A stretch of 64,000 bases of DNA from Longilinea arvoryzae (GTDB lineage: Bacteria; Chloroflexota; Anaerolineae; Anaerolineales; Anaerolineaceae). The notes under the pieces were generated by a model. It searched no databases. It saw only the letters and a program-made list of their open reading frames with translations, and had not been told where the DNA came from. The stretch is from the NCBI RefSeq assembly GCF_001050235.1, contig NZ_DF967973.1:1-64000 (forward strand). The letters run 5' to 3'. The translations under genes were made by a program, and so were the position numbers. Below are positions 42,228 to 51,490 of the stretch, in pieces; the stretch's first letter is position 1, and every line of letters starts with the position of its first letter.

Positions 42228-43130
42228 TTGGGAATTCAAGACATCCTTAACAGTCAAGCGATGACAAAACTGGTCCTGAAATTGGGGCAATCGCTTCCGA
42301 CGCGTCCCGGATACGGGTTTGCCCGCTTGATGGGAACGATCCTCGGCCGGCGGACCTACCTGACTCCGGTCAAAGCGGTGCGCGCCAATCAATGGGTGAT
42401 TTCCAATGGCAAAGCCACGGCTGCGGAGTTGAACCGCCTGGCGTTGGAGACCTACCGGACAGCAGCGCACTGCATTTTTGACTTCTATCATTACATGAAC
42501 AATCCAAAGGCGCTGACCGAGATGGTGGAGTACAGCCCGGAGTTCGAGGAAATCTACCAACGTTCGGTCATGCGCAAAGAAGGCGTGATCCTGGCGCTGT
42601 GCCACCTGGCCAATTTCGATCTGGTGGGGCGGGCGGTCGCGCTGCGCGGCATGCCATTGTTTGCCATCACCGCGCCTGAAGCTGCCGGCGGGTATAGAAT
42701 TTCGAATCAGTTGCGCCGTCAATTTAACATCGAAGCCTATCCGGCATCCCTCGAAGCGGTGCATATGGCGGTCGACAGACTCCGCCACGGCGGGACGGTG
42801 GTAATGGGGGCCGACCGGCCGTTTTCCGATTCGCACCACCGGCCACGCTTCTTCGGCCGGCCGGCGGCGCTGCCTGTGGCGCACATTCGTCTGGCGCTCA
42901 AGTTCAACATGCCCGTCTACGCCCTGGGTGGCTGCCTGAAACCGGATGGAAATTACAGGCTGTGGGCTTCCGAGCCGGTGGAAATGCTGCATACCGGAGA
43001 CAAGGATCAGGACGTGGTGGTAAACGCCGAACGCGTACTGGCCAAGATCGAGGAGAACATCCGCCAGTTCCGCACGCAGTGGAACATGACCTACGCGGTC
43101 TGGCCGGAAGTGCTGCCCGAGGTGCCATAA
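42228..43130 (+). CDS. Lysophospholipid/LpxL-like acyltransferase
   Basis: A 300-residue protein of the LpxL/HtrB-like group: VILALCHLANFDLVGRAVALRG (the HxxxxD motif is H-L-A-N-F-D), YPASLEAVHMAVDRLRHGGTVVMGADRP, and PVAHIRLALKFNMPVYALGG. It probably transfers acyl chains to a glycolipid or phospholipid, such as acyl-phosphatidylinositol mannoside type lipids. The start appears to be TTG at 42228 with AGGTGA before it; ATG 42261 lacks a ribosome-binding site. TetR probably controls it. Confidence 0.8.
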   Translation: MGIQDILNSQAMTKLVLKLGQSLPTRPGYGFARLMGTILGRRTYLTPVKAVRANQWVISNGKATAAELNRLALETYRTAAHCIFDFYHYMNNPKALTEMVEYSPEFEEIYQRSVMRKEGVILALCHLANFDLVGRAVALRGMPLFAITAPEAAGGYRISNQLRRQFNIEAYPASLEAVHMAVDRLRHGGTVVMGADRPFSDSHHRPRFFGRPAALPVAHIRLALKFNMPVYALGGCLKPDGNYRLWASEPVEMLHTGDKDQDVVVNAERVLAKIEENIRQFRTQWNMTYAVWPEVLPEVP

Positions 43131-43518
43131 GCGGAATCAGCACAGAGACATTATGCCCGTAGGGGTACAGAGATACCGGAGAAGGCTTCTGGAAAATAAG
43201 AGAAGATCACCACGGAGGCACGGAGATCACGGAGAAGACTTTTGTAGGAAGAGAGAAGAGAAGATCACCGCGGAGACATTAGGCTCATAAAGGCACGGTG
43301 ATTATAGAAAAGACCTTTTAAGAGAGAAGAGAAAATCATTCTTCTCTCTTTTGATATATTCCTATGGGCATTCGCCTGTATCCGGAGGAGATCGAGTCTG
43401 GGGGGCAATTTTTGGTGGATTTATGACCGGTTACCCGGGGTTGGATAGGGTTTTGATCTGTTATTTTTACTGGAATCGTGTACAATCTTTATAGGTTCGA
43501 ACCAACGCGGAGAACAAC
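43131..43518. repeat. CACGGAG/GAGATCAC word repeats and a terminator
   Basis: From 43139 the region holds words such as CACAGAGACATTA, ACAGAGATACCGGAG and ATCACCACGGAGGCACGGAG. A terminator lies at 43319, then about 100 bases of unique sequence and a TACAAT at 43482 that may serve the next gene. No coding frame is supported. Confidence 0.65.
43319..43352 (+). terminator. Intrinsic terminator after the acyltransferase gene
   Basis: AAGAGAGAAGA, a 9-base loop, TCTTCTCTCTTTT: an 11-base stem ending in T's. Confidence 0.75.
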
Positions 43519-44535
43519 GTGATTCGAAAGATACTATTTAGCTTGCTGCTGGTTATATCGGGTTTCTTCGTCCTGACTCACTTTACCGAGATGCAGGCAG
43601 TGGCTGGTTTGTTAGGACGGGGGGACTGGCGGTTCCTCCTGATGGGGGTACTGATCGAAGGGCTCTGGCTGCTCAACGTCAACCAGAGCTATAAAGCGTT
43701 ATACCGCGCGGTGGGCATCGAAGAGAGCCGCAAGAAGCTCTTTTTAATGGCGACCGCCGCGTTCTTTATCACCACCATGGCGCCGGCCGCCGGCATGACC
43801 GGGCTGGCAGTGTTCATCGAGCAGACCGGCAAGGAAAAGGGCAAACCGGCCCCGCACGGGCGCGTGACGGTGGCCTGCATCCTGTATCTGCTGGCCGATT
43901 ACTTTGGCCTGTTGGCAGTCATTCCGCTGGCGCTGTACATCCTGTGGCGCCGCAACCAGATCACGGCCAGCGCCATCATCGCGTCGATCATCCTGGTTGT
44001 ACTGGCGGTTGGATTGGCCACGCTGCTGATGCTGGGCGCCAGATCTTCGCATAAATTAAGCGTCGTTCTGGGATTTATTGCCCGCTTTGTCAACAAAATC
44101 AGCGGCCTGACGCTGCACCGCCAGGCCATTCACCCGGATTGGGCGCAGAATTTCTCGGTCGACGTGAACGTCGGCGTCTCATCCCTGCGCGAACAGCCTC
44201 AAATGCTCATCCAACCCATGCTGTTGGGATTGAACAACAAAGCGCTCATGATGTTCGTGCTGCTTTCGGTGTTCCTGGCCTTCAATATTTCCTTCACCAT
44301 CCCGCTCCTGATCGCGGCCTACGCGCTGGGATACCTGTTCTCGGTGGTATCGCCCACGCCATCCGGCATCGGCATCGTCGAGGGCGTGATGACGGTGGCG
44401 CTGCGTTCGCTGGGTATGCCGCTGGAGAACGCGGCCACGGTGACGCTGGCCTACCGGGGTTTCACTTTCTGGCTGCCGCTGGTGGTCGGTGGGTGGAGCT
44501 TCCGCAGGCTGCAAAAGGCCGAAAAACAGGCCTGA
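43519..44535 (+). CDS. UPF0104 / lysylphosphatidylglycerol-synthase-like membrane protein
   Basis: A 338-residue protein with about eight to nine hydrophobic helices, the TTMAPAAGMTGLAVFIEQ stretch, and the late SPTPSGIGIVEGVMTVALRSLGMPLENAATVTLAYRGFTFWLPLVVGGW typical of UPF0104 (the transmembrane flippase domain of MprF). The start is GTG at 43519 with CGGAG upstream. It probably moves or organises a lipid between leaflets; it lacks the soluble aminoacyl-transferase domain of MprF. It follows an acyltransferase gene, which suggests a shared lipid role. Confidence 0.85.
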   Translation: MIRKILFSLLLVISGFFVLTHFTEMQAVAGLLGRGDWRFLLMGVLIEGLWLLNVNQSYKALYRAVGIEESRKKLFLMATAAFFITTMAPAAGMTGLAVFIEQTGKEKGKPAPHGRVTVACILYLLADYFGLLAVIPLALYILWRRNQITASAIIASIILVVLAVGLATLLMLGARSSHKLSVVLGFIARFVNKISGLTLHRQAIHPDWAQNFSVDVNVGVSSLREQPQMLIQPMLLGLNNKALMMFVLLSVFLAFNISFTIPLLIAAYALGYLFSVVSPTPSGIGIVEGVMTVALRSLGMPLENAATVTLAYRGFTFWLPLVVGGWSFRRLQKAEKQA

Positions 44536-44552
44536 GGCTGACCAGATCGAAC

Positions 44553-44594
44553 CGGACCGGTAAGGGCAATTCATGAATTGTCCTTACCGGTCCG
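44553..44594. terminator. Long bidirectional terminator-like palindrome
   Basis: CGGACCGGTAAGG...CCTTACCGGTCCG with an inner CAATTC/GAATTG. The nearly perfect palindrome of 42 bases lies between the convergent UPF0104 and GGDEF genes. Confidence 0.8.
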
Positions 44595-44600
44595 GCTGAT

Positions 44601-47600
44601 TTAACCCATCATCACGCAATTGCGCCCGTTTTGCTTGGCCGTATAAAGCGCCTGATCGGCGCGGGCGATCAGATGGGTGATGCCGGTCATGTCCTGGGTC
44701 ATTTCGGCCACGCCGATGCTGGCGGTGATGCGCAGCGAACCGGCCGAGGTCTCGAACGGCGCGCTGGAAATGGACTGGCGAATCCGTTCGGCCACTTTAA
44801 GGGCGTCTTCCACGCTGGTTTCGACCAGCAGAATGAGAAATTCCTCGCCCCCGAAGCGAACGGCCACATCCAGTTCGCGGATGTTGGTGCGCACGCGCTC
44901 AGAAAGCAATCGCAGAACTTCATCGCCTACCAGATGGCCGTAGGTGTTGTTGACACGCGAGAACAAATCCAGGTCGATCATCATCGCGGTAAGCGGGCGT
45001 TCGAATCGCCGGGCACGTTCGACTTCGCGTTCGCCGAATTCGTGCATGCCGCGGCGGTTGAACAGGCCGGTCATCTCATCCGTGATGGCCACGCGCTGGA
45101 TTTCTTCATAAAGACTGGCGTTGTGGAAGGCCAGCGCCAGTTGGCTGGCAAAGGTGCTCATCACGTTGCGGTCGCTTTCCTGCAGCGAACCCCACACGAC
45201 CAACAGGCCAATGGAGCGCTCTTTGACGATCAACGGCAGCAGGAACATGCGGGTTTGATCGTCGAAACCGGCCAGGCGAATCAGGACGCGCATGGTTTCG
45301 GGGTCGAGGGATGTCGACAGGCCGTAGATCTTGCGCATCGGGTCCGGAATGAAGATACCGGCCGGGTCTTCCTTGAGCAGATGCTTGAATTCGTCGCGGT
45401 CCAAGAGGCTGGCCAACTGGGAGTGGTTATTGCGCCATTCGGGGTGCGTGCGGAAGGAATAGTACTGGAGCTGCATTTCGCCGGTGGTTGAATCGGCGAG
45501 GGCGATGGCATAGGACAGGTCGAGCTGTTGGAGTTCGATTTCGAGGGTCTTGATGACGCCGCTGCTGTCGGCCGCCGCCCCGATGCGCGTAGCCACATGG
45601 TCCAGCGCGGTAAACAGGCCATTGGCGCGGGCAAGCTGGCGGGTGCGGGTGCGCTCGGCTTCCAGCAACTGGTTCTTGCTGATGCCCAACGCGACCTGCA
45701 GCGCGGCCTGCTCACCCAGCATGATTTCATTCGCGGTGAAATGGTGGGTATATTTGAAACCGATCAGCACCACCCCCATGCGGCTGCCGTTCAGGATCAT
45801 GGGCAGGGCCAGGAGCGCCCGGCAGGGGTGCAGCAACGCGGCGGCGGATTTCACATCCGGGCGGGTTGCCAGGTCTTCGATTTCCAGGGGCTGTTCCATC
45901 AGGATAAAACCGGCCAGTTCGGCATTGGAGAGCTGACCCTTGAGCCGGGTGGATTCGCCGACGATGGCGGCCACCCTGGGGAAGGATCCGTCCATATCGA
46001 AGAGCAGAATGGCAGCACTGTCGGCATTGAAAAGCGCCGTCAGGTGGTTGACCATCGGGTCGAGCATTTCGGATTGGGTGGCCGCCGAAATGGCCGCCTG
46101 GGCCATCTGGTTGAGCAGGGCAATTTGCTGGGCGCGGCGGCGAGCCTCATCGAACAGGCGTGCGTTGCGGATGGCCAGGGACGCCTGGTCGGCGAACACC
46201 TGCAGGCGTTCGGCGTGCACCTGGGTGAACAGGTCGGGTGTTACGCTGTCCACGTTCAGAAAACCGATGGTCTTCCCGTCCTGGCGAATGGGTGCGCCGG
46301 CGAAGGAACGCACCCAGTCAAAGTCGGGTTGCTGCACCCAGGTTCGATTTTCCCCGACGGCGGAGGTGATGACCGGACGCCCTTCCTTGAACATGGTGTT
46401 GAGATTGGGAATTTCAGAGACGCGGTAATGAACGTTATAGATGACGTTCGGGTTGCAGTGTTCCTCGTAACCCCGCGCCCCAATGACGCGGGTCATGCCG
46501 TTGTCGATCAGCATGATGTTGGCCGCATCCATGGGAACCACTTTTTCGACATTCGACAGCACCTGGTCGAACACTTCCTGCAGGTTCAGGCTGGCGTTGA
46601 GGGTTTCAGCCGTGTCGCGCAGCGCTTCGGCCATCTGGCGTTGGTCGCGTTCGGCCTGATAGAGTTGTTCGATCTGTTTTTCAATCTGCCGGCGCTGGAA
46701 GGCAGCCCCAAACACGTTGGCGGCGATCTTGAGGCCTTCCTTTTCGGCTATCGACCACACCGATGGGTGATCGGTATCGAAACTGATGAATCCCCAGATC
46801 TTATCTTCTGCGAATATGGAAACGATCAACATTTCCACGATGTTCAACTGGTCGAGAAGCTGCTTCATCACCTCGGGAATGTCGACTTCCCGGGTGGTGA
46901 TCACCTGATTCTTCACCAGAGTCTTCAGGAATGGGCTTAACTTTGGAATACGCTGCATTCGGGGCCACACGCTGTCCCTGAGCTCGAGTGATCCATCGCT
47001 CGACCAGTAAGCCGACATCTGCATCCCATAGGTTTCAGGGGAATCGTCGTTGAGCTGATAAATGGCGACCCGGTTAGCCTGGCTGGCGCTGCCCAAAGCC
47101 TGCAAGGCCCTTGGCAGGCTCGATTCCCAATCCGGAACGCGCAGCATATCCTCCGCGGCCAGGCTGACGGCCTCCAGAATTCGCTCGCGGTTGTGCAGCT
47201 CTTCCGAAATACGGCGGCGTTCGGTGACATCGTCGATCATGCCGATGCCATACAGCGATTTGCCCGTCAGATCGCGGACCATCGAAAGGGTCAGGTGACC
47301 CCAGAAAGGTGTGCCGTCTTTGCGCAGGTAGCGGATTTCACGCTGGGCGCTGGAAGCCCGGGTTTCGTTCAGTTCCCGCACCAGGTCCGCCGTGATGGAC
47401 CGGTCTTCGGGAAAGGTGACGTCGTCGCTGACCCGCCCGATGACCTCCTCCCGGGTATAGCCGAACATTTCGCAAATCATCGGATTGACATCCGTGATGG
47501 TATTGCCCGCCTCCAGCACCACCGTGCCGATACCGGCGTTTTCGAAGGTGGAACGAAAACGCCGTTCGCTGTCCACCAATTCTTTTTGGATGCGCTGCCG

Positions 47601-48938
47601 CTCGAGGATGTTGGTATAAATTTCAGCCAACAACTGCAACGAGCGAATATCGCCCTCCTGCCAGACATGCAGGCTGGTCAGGGTGCTGATGGCGAAATAA
47701 CCGATGGCGTTGTTTTCCAACACCAGCGGAATGGCCACCAGGGAAAACGCGTCTCCATCTTTCCAATAATCGCGCTCGGCTCCGGCCTCTATCGGAAGAT
47801 TGGTGACGGATGGGATGGTCAGCACCTGGTGATTCCGAATTTGAGCGGCAATCCAGGGGAATTGGGCAAAATCCAGGCCGATGTAAATGTGGTGCATGGT
47901 CGAACCGTTCTTCGACCATTGGTAGAGATCCTTGACGACCACAGACCCGCTTTGAAAAGTGACCAGAAAGGAGCGCTCGGCGTCCAGGAATTCGGCAATT
48001 CGTTTCAGCGAGGCCTGCAGATTGTGGGTGATATCGTGATCGGGGGTGTCGATGAAATGGCTGGAGATCTCCGAAATGAGGTGTTCCAATTCGAGGCGGC
48101 GCTTCAATTCTTCATTGGCCTGCCGGATTTCGGTGATCTCCAGGTTGCTGGCGCGCCGGCCCTGAAACGCTCCGTTGGTATCGTAAACCGGCTGGCAAAT
48201 GTGCCGCAGCCAGATGACTTTCCCATCCGCTCGCCGAATGCGAAGGTCGATCTGGTGGATCGGGCTTTGGCCCTGGGTAAGCGCAAAATGCTCGAGCAGC
48301 GCCGGGCGGTCCTCCTCCAGGGTCAACTGCCAGAGCATGTTGGGATTGTCCATAAAGATATCCGGCGAATAGCCGGTCATGCGCTGCACGGAGGGCGAAG
48401 TGTAGATCATGCGCCCGTCCGGCCCCTGCCAGGCTTCCCAGTTGTAGGTCAGATCCGCCATGGACCGGAAGCGCAGTTCGCTTTCGCGCAGCGCCAATTC
48501 GCTCTTCTGGCGCTCCTCAAGTTGGCGTTGGGTTTGCAGGGTGAGCGAGCGCATATATCCGACCATACCGCCGCTGATCAGCAGGGTGAGCGCGTTGAGC
48601 AGAAAATCCCCGCTGACGATGCCCAATAAATTGGTCTGATAATTTTGGCCCAGGAAATATAGCTCGAGACAGGCCAACAGGAATGCGGCGGAGATCCCTC
48701 CGCCCAGGCCAAGCAGACCGGCCGCAATGACCACAACGAGGATCGAAACGGCCAGGGTGCCGCCGTCCAGATTGGTATGATTATGGGTGAAATAAACGCT
48801 GAAGATGCCGAGGATAAAGGCAATAATGAGCATTCGCTGCCAGACGGGCAGGCGAAGCATTTTACGCAGCAGTGAGACGGCGAAGTTAGCTCTGACAGAT
48901 GTGTAATTCTGCATGCGGTCCGCCGGTATGGGGCCCAT
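44601..48938 (-). CDS. Membrane multi-PAS/GAF diguanylate cyclase
   Basis: A 1445-residue sensor. Membrane helices lie in about 34-130. Then come PAS (150-275), GAF (285-450), PAS (455-575), four more GAF-like regions (about 585-750, 770-930, 945-1090, 1105-1265) and a C-terminal GGDEF domain (1275-1445). The active site is FGGEEF near 1360, and an RELD I-site lies five residues before it, so it should make cyclic di-GMP with product inhibition. Five stacked GAF domains are unusual; they could bind nucleotides, heme or small ligands. The start is uncertain: MQNYTS at 48914 is an alternative, and neither has a clear ribosome-binding site. Confidence 0.88.
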   Translation of the reverse strand: MGPIPADRMQNYTSVRANFAVSLLRKMLRLPVWQRMLIIAFILGIFSVYFTHNHTNLDGGTLAVSILVVVIAAGLLGLGGGISAAFLLACLELYFLGQNYQTNLLGIVSGDFLLNALTLLISGGMVGYMRSLTLQTQRQLEERQKSELALRESELRFRSMADLTYNWEAWQGPDGRMIYTSPSVQRMTGYSPDIFMDNPNMLWQLTLEEDRPALLEHFALTQGQSPIHQIDLRIRRADGKVIWLRHICQPVYDTNGAFQGRRASNLEITEIRQANEELKRRLELEHLISEISSHFIDTPDHDITHNLQASLKRIAEFLDAERSFLVTFQSGSVVVKDLYQWSKNGSTMHHIYIGLDFAQFPWIAAQIRNHQVLTIPSVTNLPIEAGAERDYWKDGDAFSLVAIPLVLENNAIGYFAISTLTSLHVWQEGDIRSLQLLAEIYTNILERQRIQKELVDSERRFRSTFENAGIGTVVLEAGNTITDVNPMICEMFGYTREEVIGRVSDDVTFPEDRSITADLVRELNETRASSAQREIRYLRKDGTPFWGHLTLSMVRDLTGKSLYGIGMIDDVTERRRISEELHNRERILEAVSLAAEDMLRVPDWESSLPRALQALGSASQANRVAIYQLNDDSPETYGMQMSAYWSSDGSLELRDSVWPRMQRIPKLSPFLKTLVKNQVITTREVDIPEVMKQLLDQLNIVEMLIVSIFAEDKIWGFISFDTDHPSVWSIAEKEGLKIAANVFGAAFQRRQIEKQIEQLYQAERDQRQMAEALRDTAETLNASLNLQEVFDQVLSNVEKVVPMDAANIMLIDNGMTRVIGARGYEEHCNPNVIYNVHYRVSEIPNLNTMFKEGRPVITSAVGENRTWVQQPDFDWVRSFAGAPIRQDGKTIGFLNVDSVTPDLFTQVHAERLQVFADQASLAIRNARLFDEARRRAQQIALLNQMAQAAISAATQSEMLDPMVNHLTALFNADSAAILLFDMDGSFPRVAAIVGESTRLKGQLSNAELAGFILMEQPLEIEDLATRPDVKSAAALLHPCRALLALPMILNGSRMGVVLIGFKYTHHFTANEIMLGEQAALQVALGISKNQLLEAERTRTRQLARANGLFTALDHVATRIGAAADSSGVIKTLEIELQQLDLSYAIALADSTTGEMQLQYYSFRTHPEWRNNHSQLASLLDRDEFKHLLKEDPAGIFIPDPMRKIYGLSTSLDPETMRVLIRLAGFDDQTRMFLLPLIVKERSIGLLVVWGSLQESDRNVMSTFASQLALAFHNASLYEEIQRVAITDEMTGLFNRRGMHEFGEREVERARRFERPLTAMMIDLDLFSRVNNTYGHLVGDEVLRLLSERVRTNIRELDVAVRFGGEEFLILLVETSVEDALKVAERIRQSISSAPFETSAGSLRITASIGVAEMTQDMTGITHLIARADQALYTAKQNGRNCVMMG

Positions 48939-49217
48939 AGATGGGGGAAGATTTCGATCGACGTCGATGGATGATGGCTGCAGGCAAAAGCGTTGTTCCC
49001 CCTGCTGGCTTTTCGCCTGGATGAAGATCGACGGACTCTATTGGTCCTATCTTAATACAGCCTGACTGTTTCGGCAAGATTGTTTACTTTACGGATGGCT
49101 TGCAGATTCGGTTTGATCCGGGCCGGTTTTTCTACGCAAAACACCCCTTGAAAAATAAATAATCTGTACTAATCTAATAAATATAGTTCGATTGGAAATC
49201 AAGAACGAGGAGTTAAA

Positions 49218-50339
49218 ATGGCCGCACACCGGGCAGAAGAAACTGTGCGCAGGTTATTCAAGGAAGCCGGCATCCAGATTTACGGCAAGAATCCGTGGGA
49301 CATTCAGGTGAAGGATTCGCGTTTTTACGAGCGCGTGCTGCGGGATGCCTCGCTGGGGCTGGGTGAATCCTATGTCGACGGCTGGTGGGAGGTTGAATCG
49401 ATCGACGGCATGGTCGAGCGAATGCTGCGGGCCAGGTTGGATAAAAAGGTGCGGGGCGACGTGCGCGCGCTGATGCCGGCGCTGTTGGGCCGGTTGACCA
49501 ACCGCCAGGCGCCGTCGCGCGCCTTCGAAGTCGGCGAGGAACATTACGATCTCGGCAACGATCTATACACGGCCATGCTGGACCGGCGCCTGAACTATGC
49601 CTGCGCCTACTGGAAGAATGCCTCGAACCTGGATGAGGCTCAGGAGGCCAAGCTGGATCTGGTATGCCGCAAAATCGGCCTGCAGCCCGGCATGCACGTG
49701 CTGGAATTGGGCTGCGGGTGGGGCGCCTTTGCCAAATACGCGGCCGAGAAATACGGGGTCAGCGTGGTGGGAGTGACCGTGTCGAAGGAGCAGGTGGCTC
49801 TGGGCAGCGAATGGGTCAAAGGTCTGCCGGTGGAGCTGCGCCTGCAGGATTACCGCACCGTGGAAGGCCGCTACGACCGGGTCATTTCCATCGGCATGAT
49901 GGAGCACGTCGGGTATAAGAATTACCGCACTTATATGGAAGTGGTCGACCGCACGCTCAAGCCGGATGGGGTGGGCTTCATCCAAACCATCGGCGGCAAC
50001 GAGAGCCAGACGGCTGGTGATCCCTGGTCGGACCGGTACATCTTCCCGAATGGGATGCTGCCTTCCATCGCGCAGCTCGGCGCGGCGATGGAGGGCCTGT
50101 TCGTGATGGAAGACTGGCACAATTTCGGGCCGGATTACGAGCGCACGCTGCTGGCCTGGCATGATAACTTCGAGGCGGCCTGGCCGGAGTTGAGCAAGAA
50201 GTACAGCGAACGCTTCCACCGCATGTGGCGGTACTACCTGCTGAACAGCGCCGGGGCGTTCCGCGCTCGCAGCCAGCAGTTGTGGCAAATCGTGTTCACT
50301 CGCACCGGCACGCCGCAACCGGATAGCCGGGTGGGGTGA
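49218..50339 (+). CDS. cfa: Cyclopropane-fatty-acyl-phospholipid synthase
   Basis: A 373-residue SAM-dependent enzyme. The N-terminal part resembles the CFA lid (SLGLGESYVDGWWEVESIDGMVERML), followed by YDLGNDLYTAMLDRRLNYACAYW and the SAM motif VLELGCGWGAFAKYAAEKYG, then RVISIGMMEHVGYKNY and IFPNGMLPS. It adds a methylene group across double bonds of membrane phospholipid acyl chains. AACGAGGAGTTAAA precedes the ATG. It stands alone after the GGDEF gene. Confidence 0.93.
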   Translation: MAAHRAEETVRRLFKEAGIQIYGKNPWDIQVKDSRFYERVLRDASLGLGESYVDGWWEVESIDGMVERMLRARLDKKVRGDVRALMPALLGRLTNRQAPSRAFEVGEEHYDLGNDLYTAMLDRRLNYACAYWKNASNLDEAQEAKLDLVCRKIGLQPGMHVLELGCGWGAFAKYAAEKYGVSVVGVTVSKEQVALGSEWVKGLPVELRLQDYRTVEGRYDRVISIGMMEHVGYKNYRTYMEVVDRTLKPDGVGFIQTIGGNESQTAGDPWSDRYIFPNGMLPSIAQLGAAMEGLFVMEDWHNFGPDYERTLLAWHDNFEAAWPELSKKYSERFHRMWRYYLLNSAGAFRARSQQLWQIVFTRTGTPQPDSRVG

Positions 50340-50340
50340 A

Positions 50341-50480
50341 GAGGAAATCACCACGGAGGACACGGAGAAGAGATTTGGAAAGAAGAGAGAAGAGGGAAAG
50401 CCACAGAGGCCACAGAGCCACAGAGGCCACAGAGCCACAGAGGCCACAAAGACCACAGAGAAGATAGAGAAGATAAAGAA
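50341..50480. repeat. CCACAGAGG word array
   Basis: GAGGCCACAGAGCCACAGAGG-type words, the longest CACAGAG array of the window, starting right after the cfa stop codon. Confidence 0.85.
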
Positions 50481-50532
50481 GAGTATTGAATTTATAAAAG
50501 AGAGGAGATGAAAGAGAACAGAGTCTCTTTGC

Positions 50533-50600
50533 GTAGGATGGGTGGAGGAGCGTGAACGGAGGTTATCCGGCAGCGACCTGAGAAGCTCCGGAACCCATCA
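50533..50600. repeat. Solo GTAGGATGGGT...ACCCATCA element
   Basis: GTAGGATGGGTGGAGGAG at the left and TCCGGAACCCATCATTC at the right, the same ends as in the units near 17263 and 22162 but with an unrelated interior. It shows that the paired ends, not the interior, define the element. Confidence 0.75.
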
Positions 50601-50719
50601 TTCGACCTCGAAAAAAACCGAAACACACGAAAAATGGGGAATGGGAAGAAAGTTATGAACGCTCTTCTCTTTCTTCAGCCTTCTTTTTCTCTGCGATCTC
50701 TGTGATCTAGTATGATGAA

Positions 50720-51170
50720 AATGATGAGTGATACCATACAATGGGACCCGGCAGGCCGATCGGGTATAGGTCATAAGAGGCCGTCACAGAGCAGGGTCGC
50801 CGGGTCCGTCGTGTATGTTGCCCGAACAGTTGTGGGGTCCAAGAGACCGTATTCTGCTAGAACGGGCACATCCATTATACAAACAGACGAGGGCAGAATG
50901 GAGCAGCAAATCTCAGTAAGTGTGGTCGGGATTGATGTTTCAAAGAACCGGCTGGATGTCTCAATCGCGGGCCAGGATTGGGCAGAAAGCAACGATATCA
51001 TCGGGATCGAGGCCTTCATTGATAAGCTGAAACCTCTAGCGCCTGGATTGATCGTAGTGGAAGCCACGGGAGGACTGGAACGAGCGGTGGTCTCGTTATT
51101 ATCCCTGGACGGAATCCGATCCCTCTCCGTGTGGTCGTTGTTGCGGATTGCGAAATAGGGAGGGCGTGGC
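50720..51170 (+). mobile_element. IS110-family insertion sequence remnant
   Basis: The 5' end of a transposase gene with about 180 bases of upstream non-coding DNA. In IS110-group elements that left-end DNA encodes the bridge RNA, so a decayed copy may remain here (50720-50897). The right part of the element is gone; the exact boundaries cannot be set. Confidence 0.6.
50898..51158 (+). pseudogene. Truncated IS110-family transposase
   Basis: 86 codons from an ATG (MEQQIS). The DEDD RuvC-like N-terminus is intact (VVGIDVSKNRLDVSIAGQDW, FIDKLKPLAPGLIVVEATGGLERAVVSLLS). After LSLDGI the frame slips: the expected V-V-V-V stretch appears in another frame (PLRVVVVADC), and no further transposase sequence follows. 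A full enzyme is about 320-400 residues. It is therefore a frameshifted, 3'-deleted remnant. Confidence 0.75.
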
Positions 51171-51214
51171 GATAATTCTTAATAAAATTGACCCAGAATT
51201 CACGCCGAAAATAA

Positions 51215-51242
51215 TTGACAAAACTGGATATCAATATAATAA
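51215..51242 (+). promoter_or_regulatory. Possible promoter of the subtilisin gene
   Basis: TTGACA at 51215-51220 followed at 16 bases by TAATAA (a TATAAT is present at 14 bases). It lies in AT-rich DNA about 250 bases before the protease start. The spacing is not ideal. Confidence 0.4.
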
Positions 51243-51490
51243 TCGATGACGCGGTCCATGATCAGGGTCGGTTATTGTTATTCGTGGACTTATTCTTATT
51301 TCAACCTTTAAAATGATCTTTCGAAGCCGCAGGCGCGAAGAACCAGCAGCCTGTGTTGGCTGTTGTTTCGCTTCGGTTCATTTTCAGGTTGAGAAAGGAG
51401 CTGGACAGGCGCCTATATTCATCCCGTCATCCCAGTCCGTCCCAATTTTTCCCACATTTTTCCCATCAAAAACGTAAGAGGAGAATCGGA

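Noticed and set aside
45528-48629. Two open frames of over 470 codons opposite the GGDEF gene
   Set aside because: Antisense shadows; the sense strand has continuous PAS/GAF/GGDEF motifs.
50712-50897. 62-codon N-terminal extension of the IS110 frame
   Set aside because: IS110 transposases begin near the MEQQIS position; the upstream sequence belongs to the non-coding left end.
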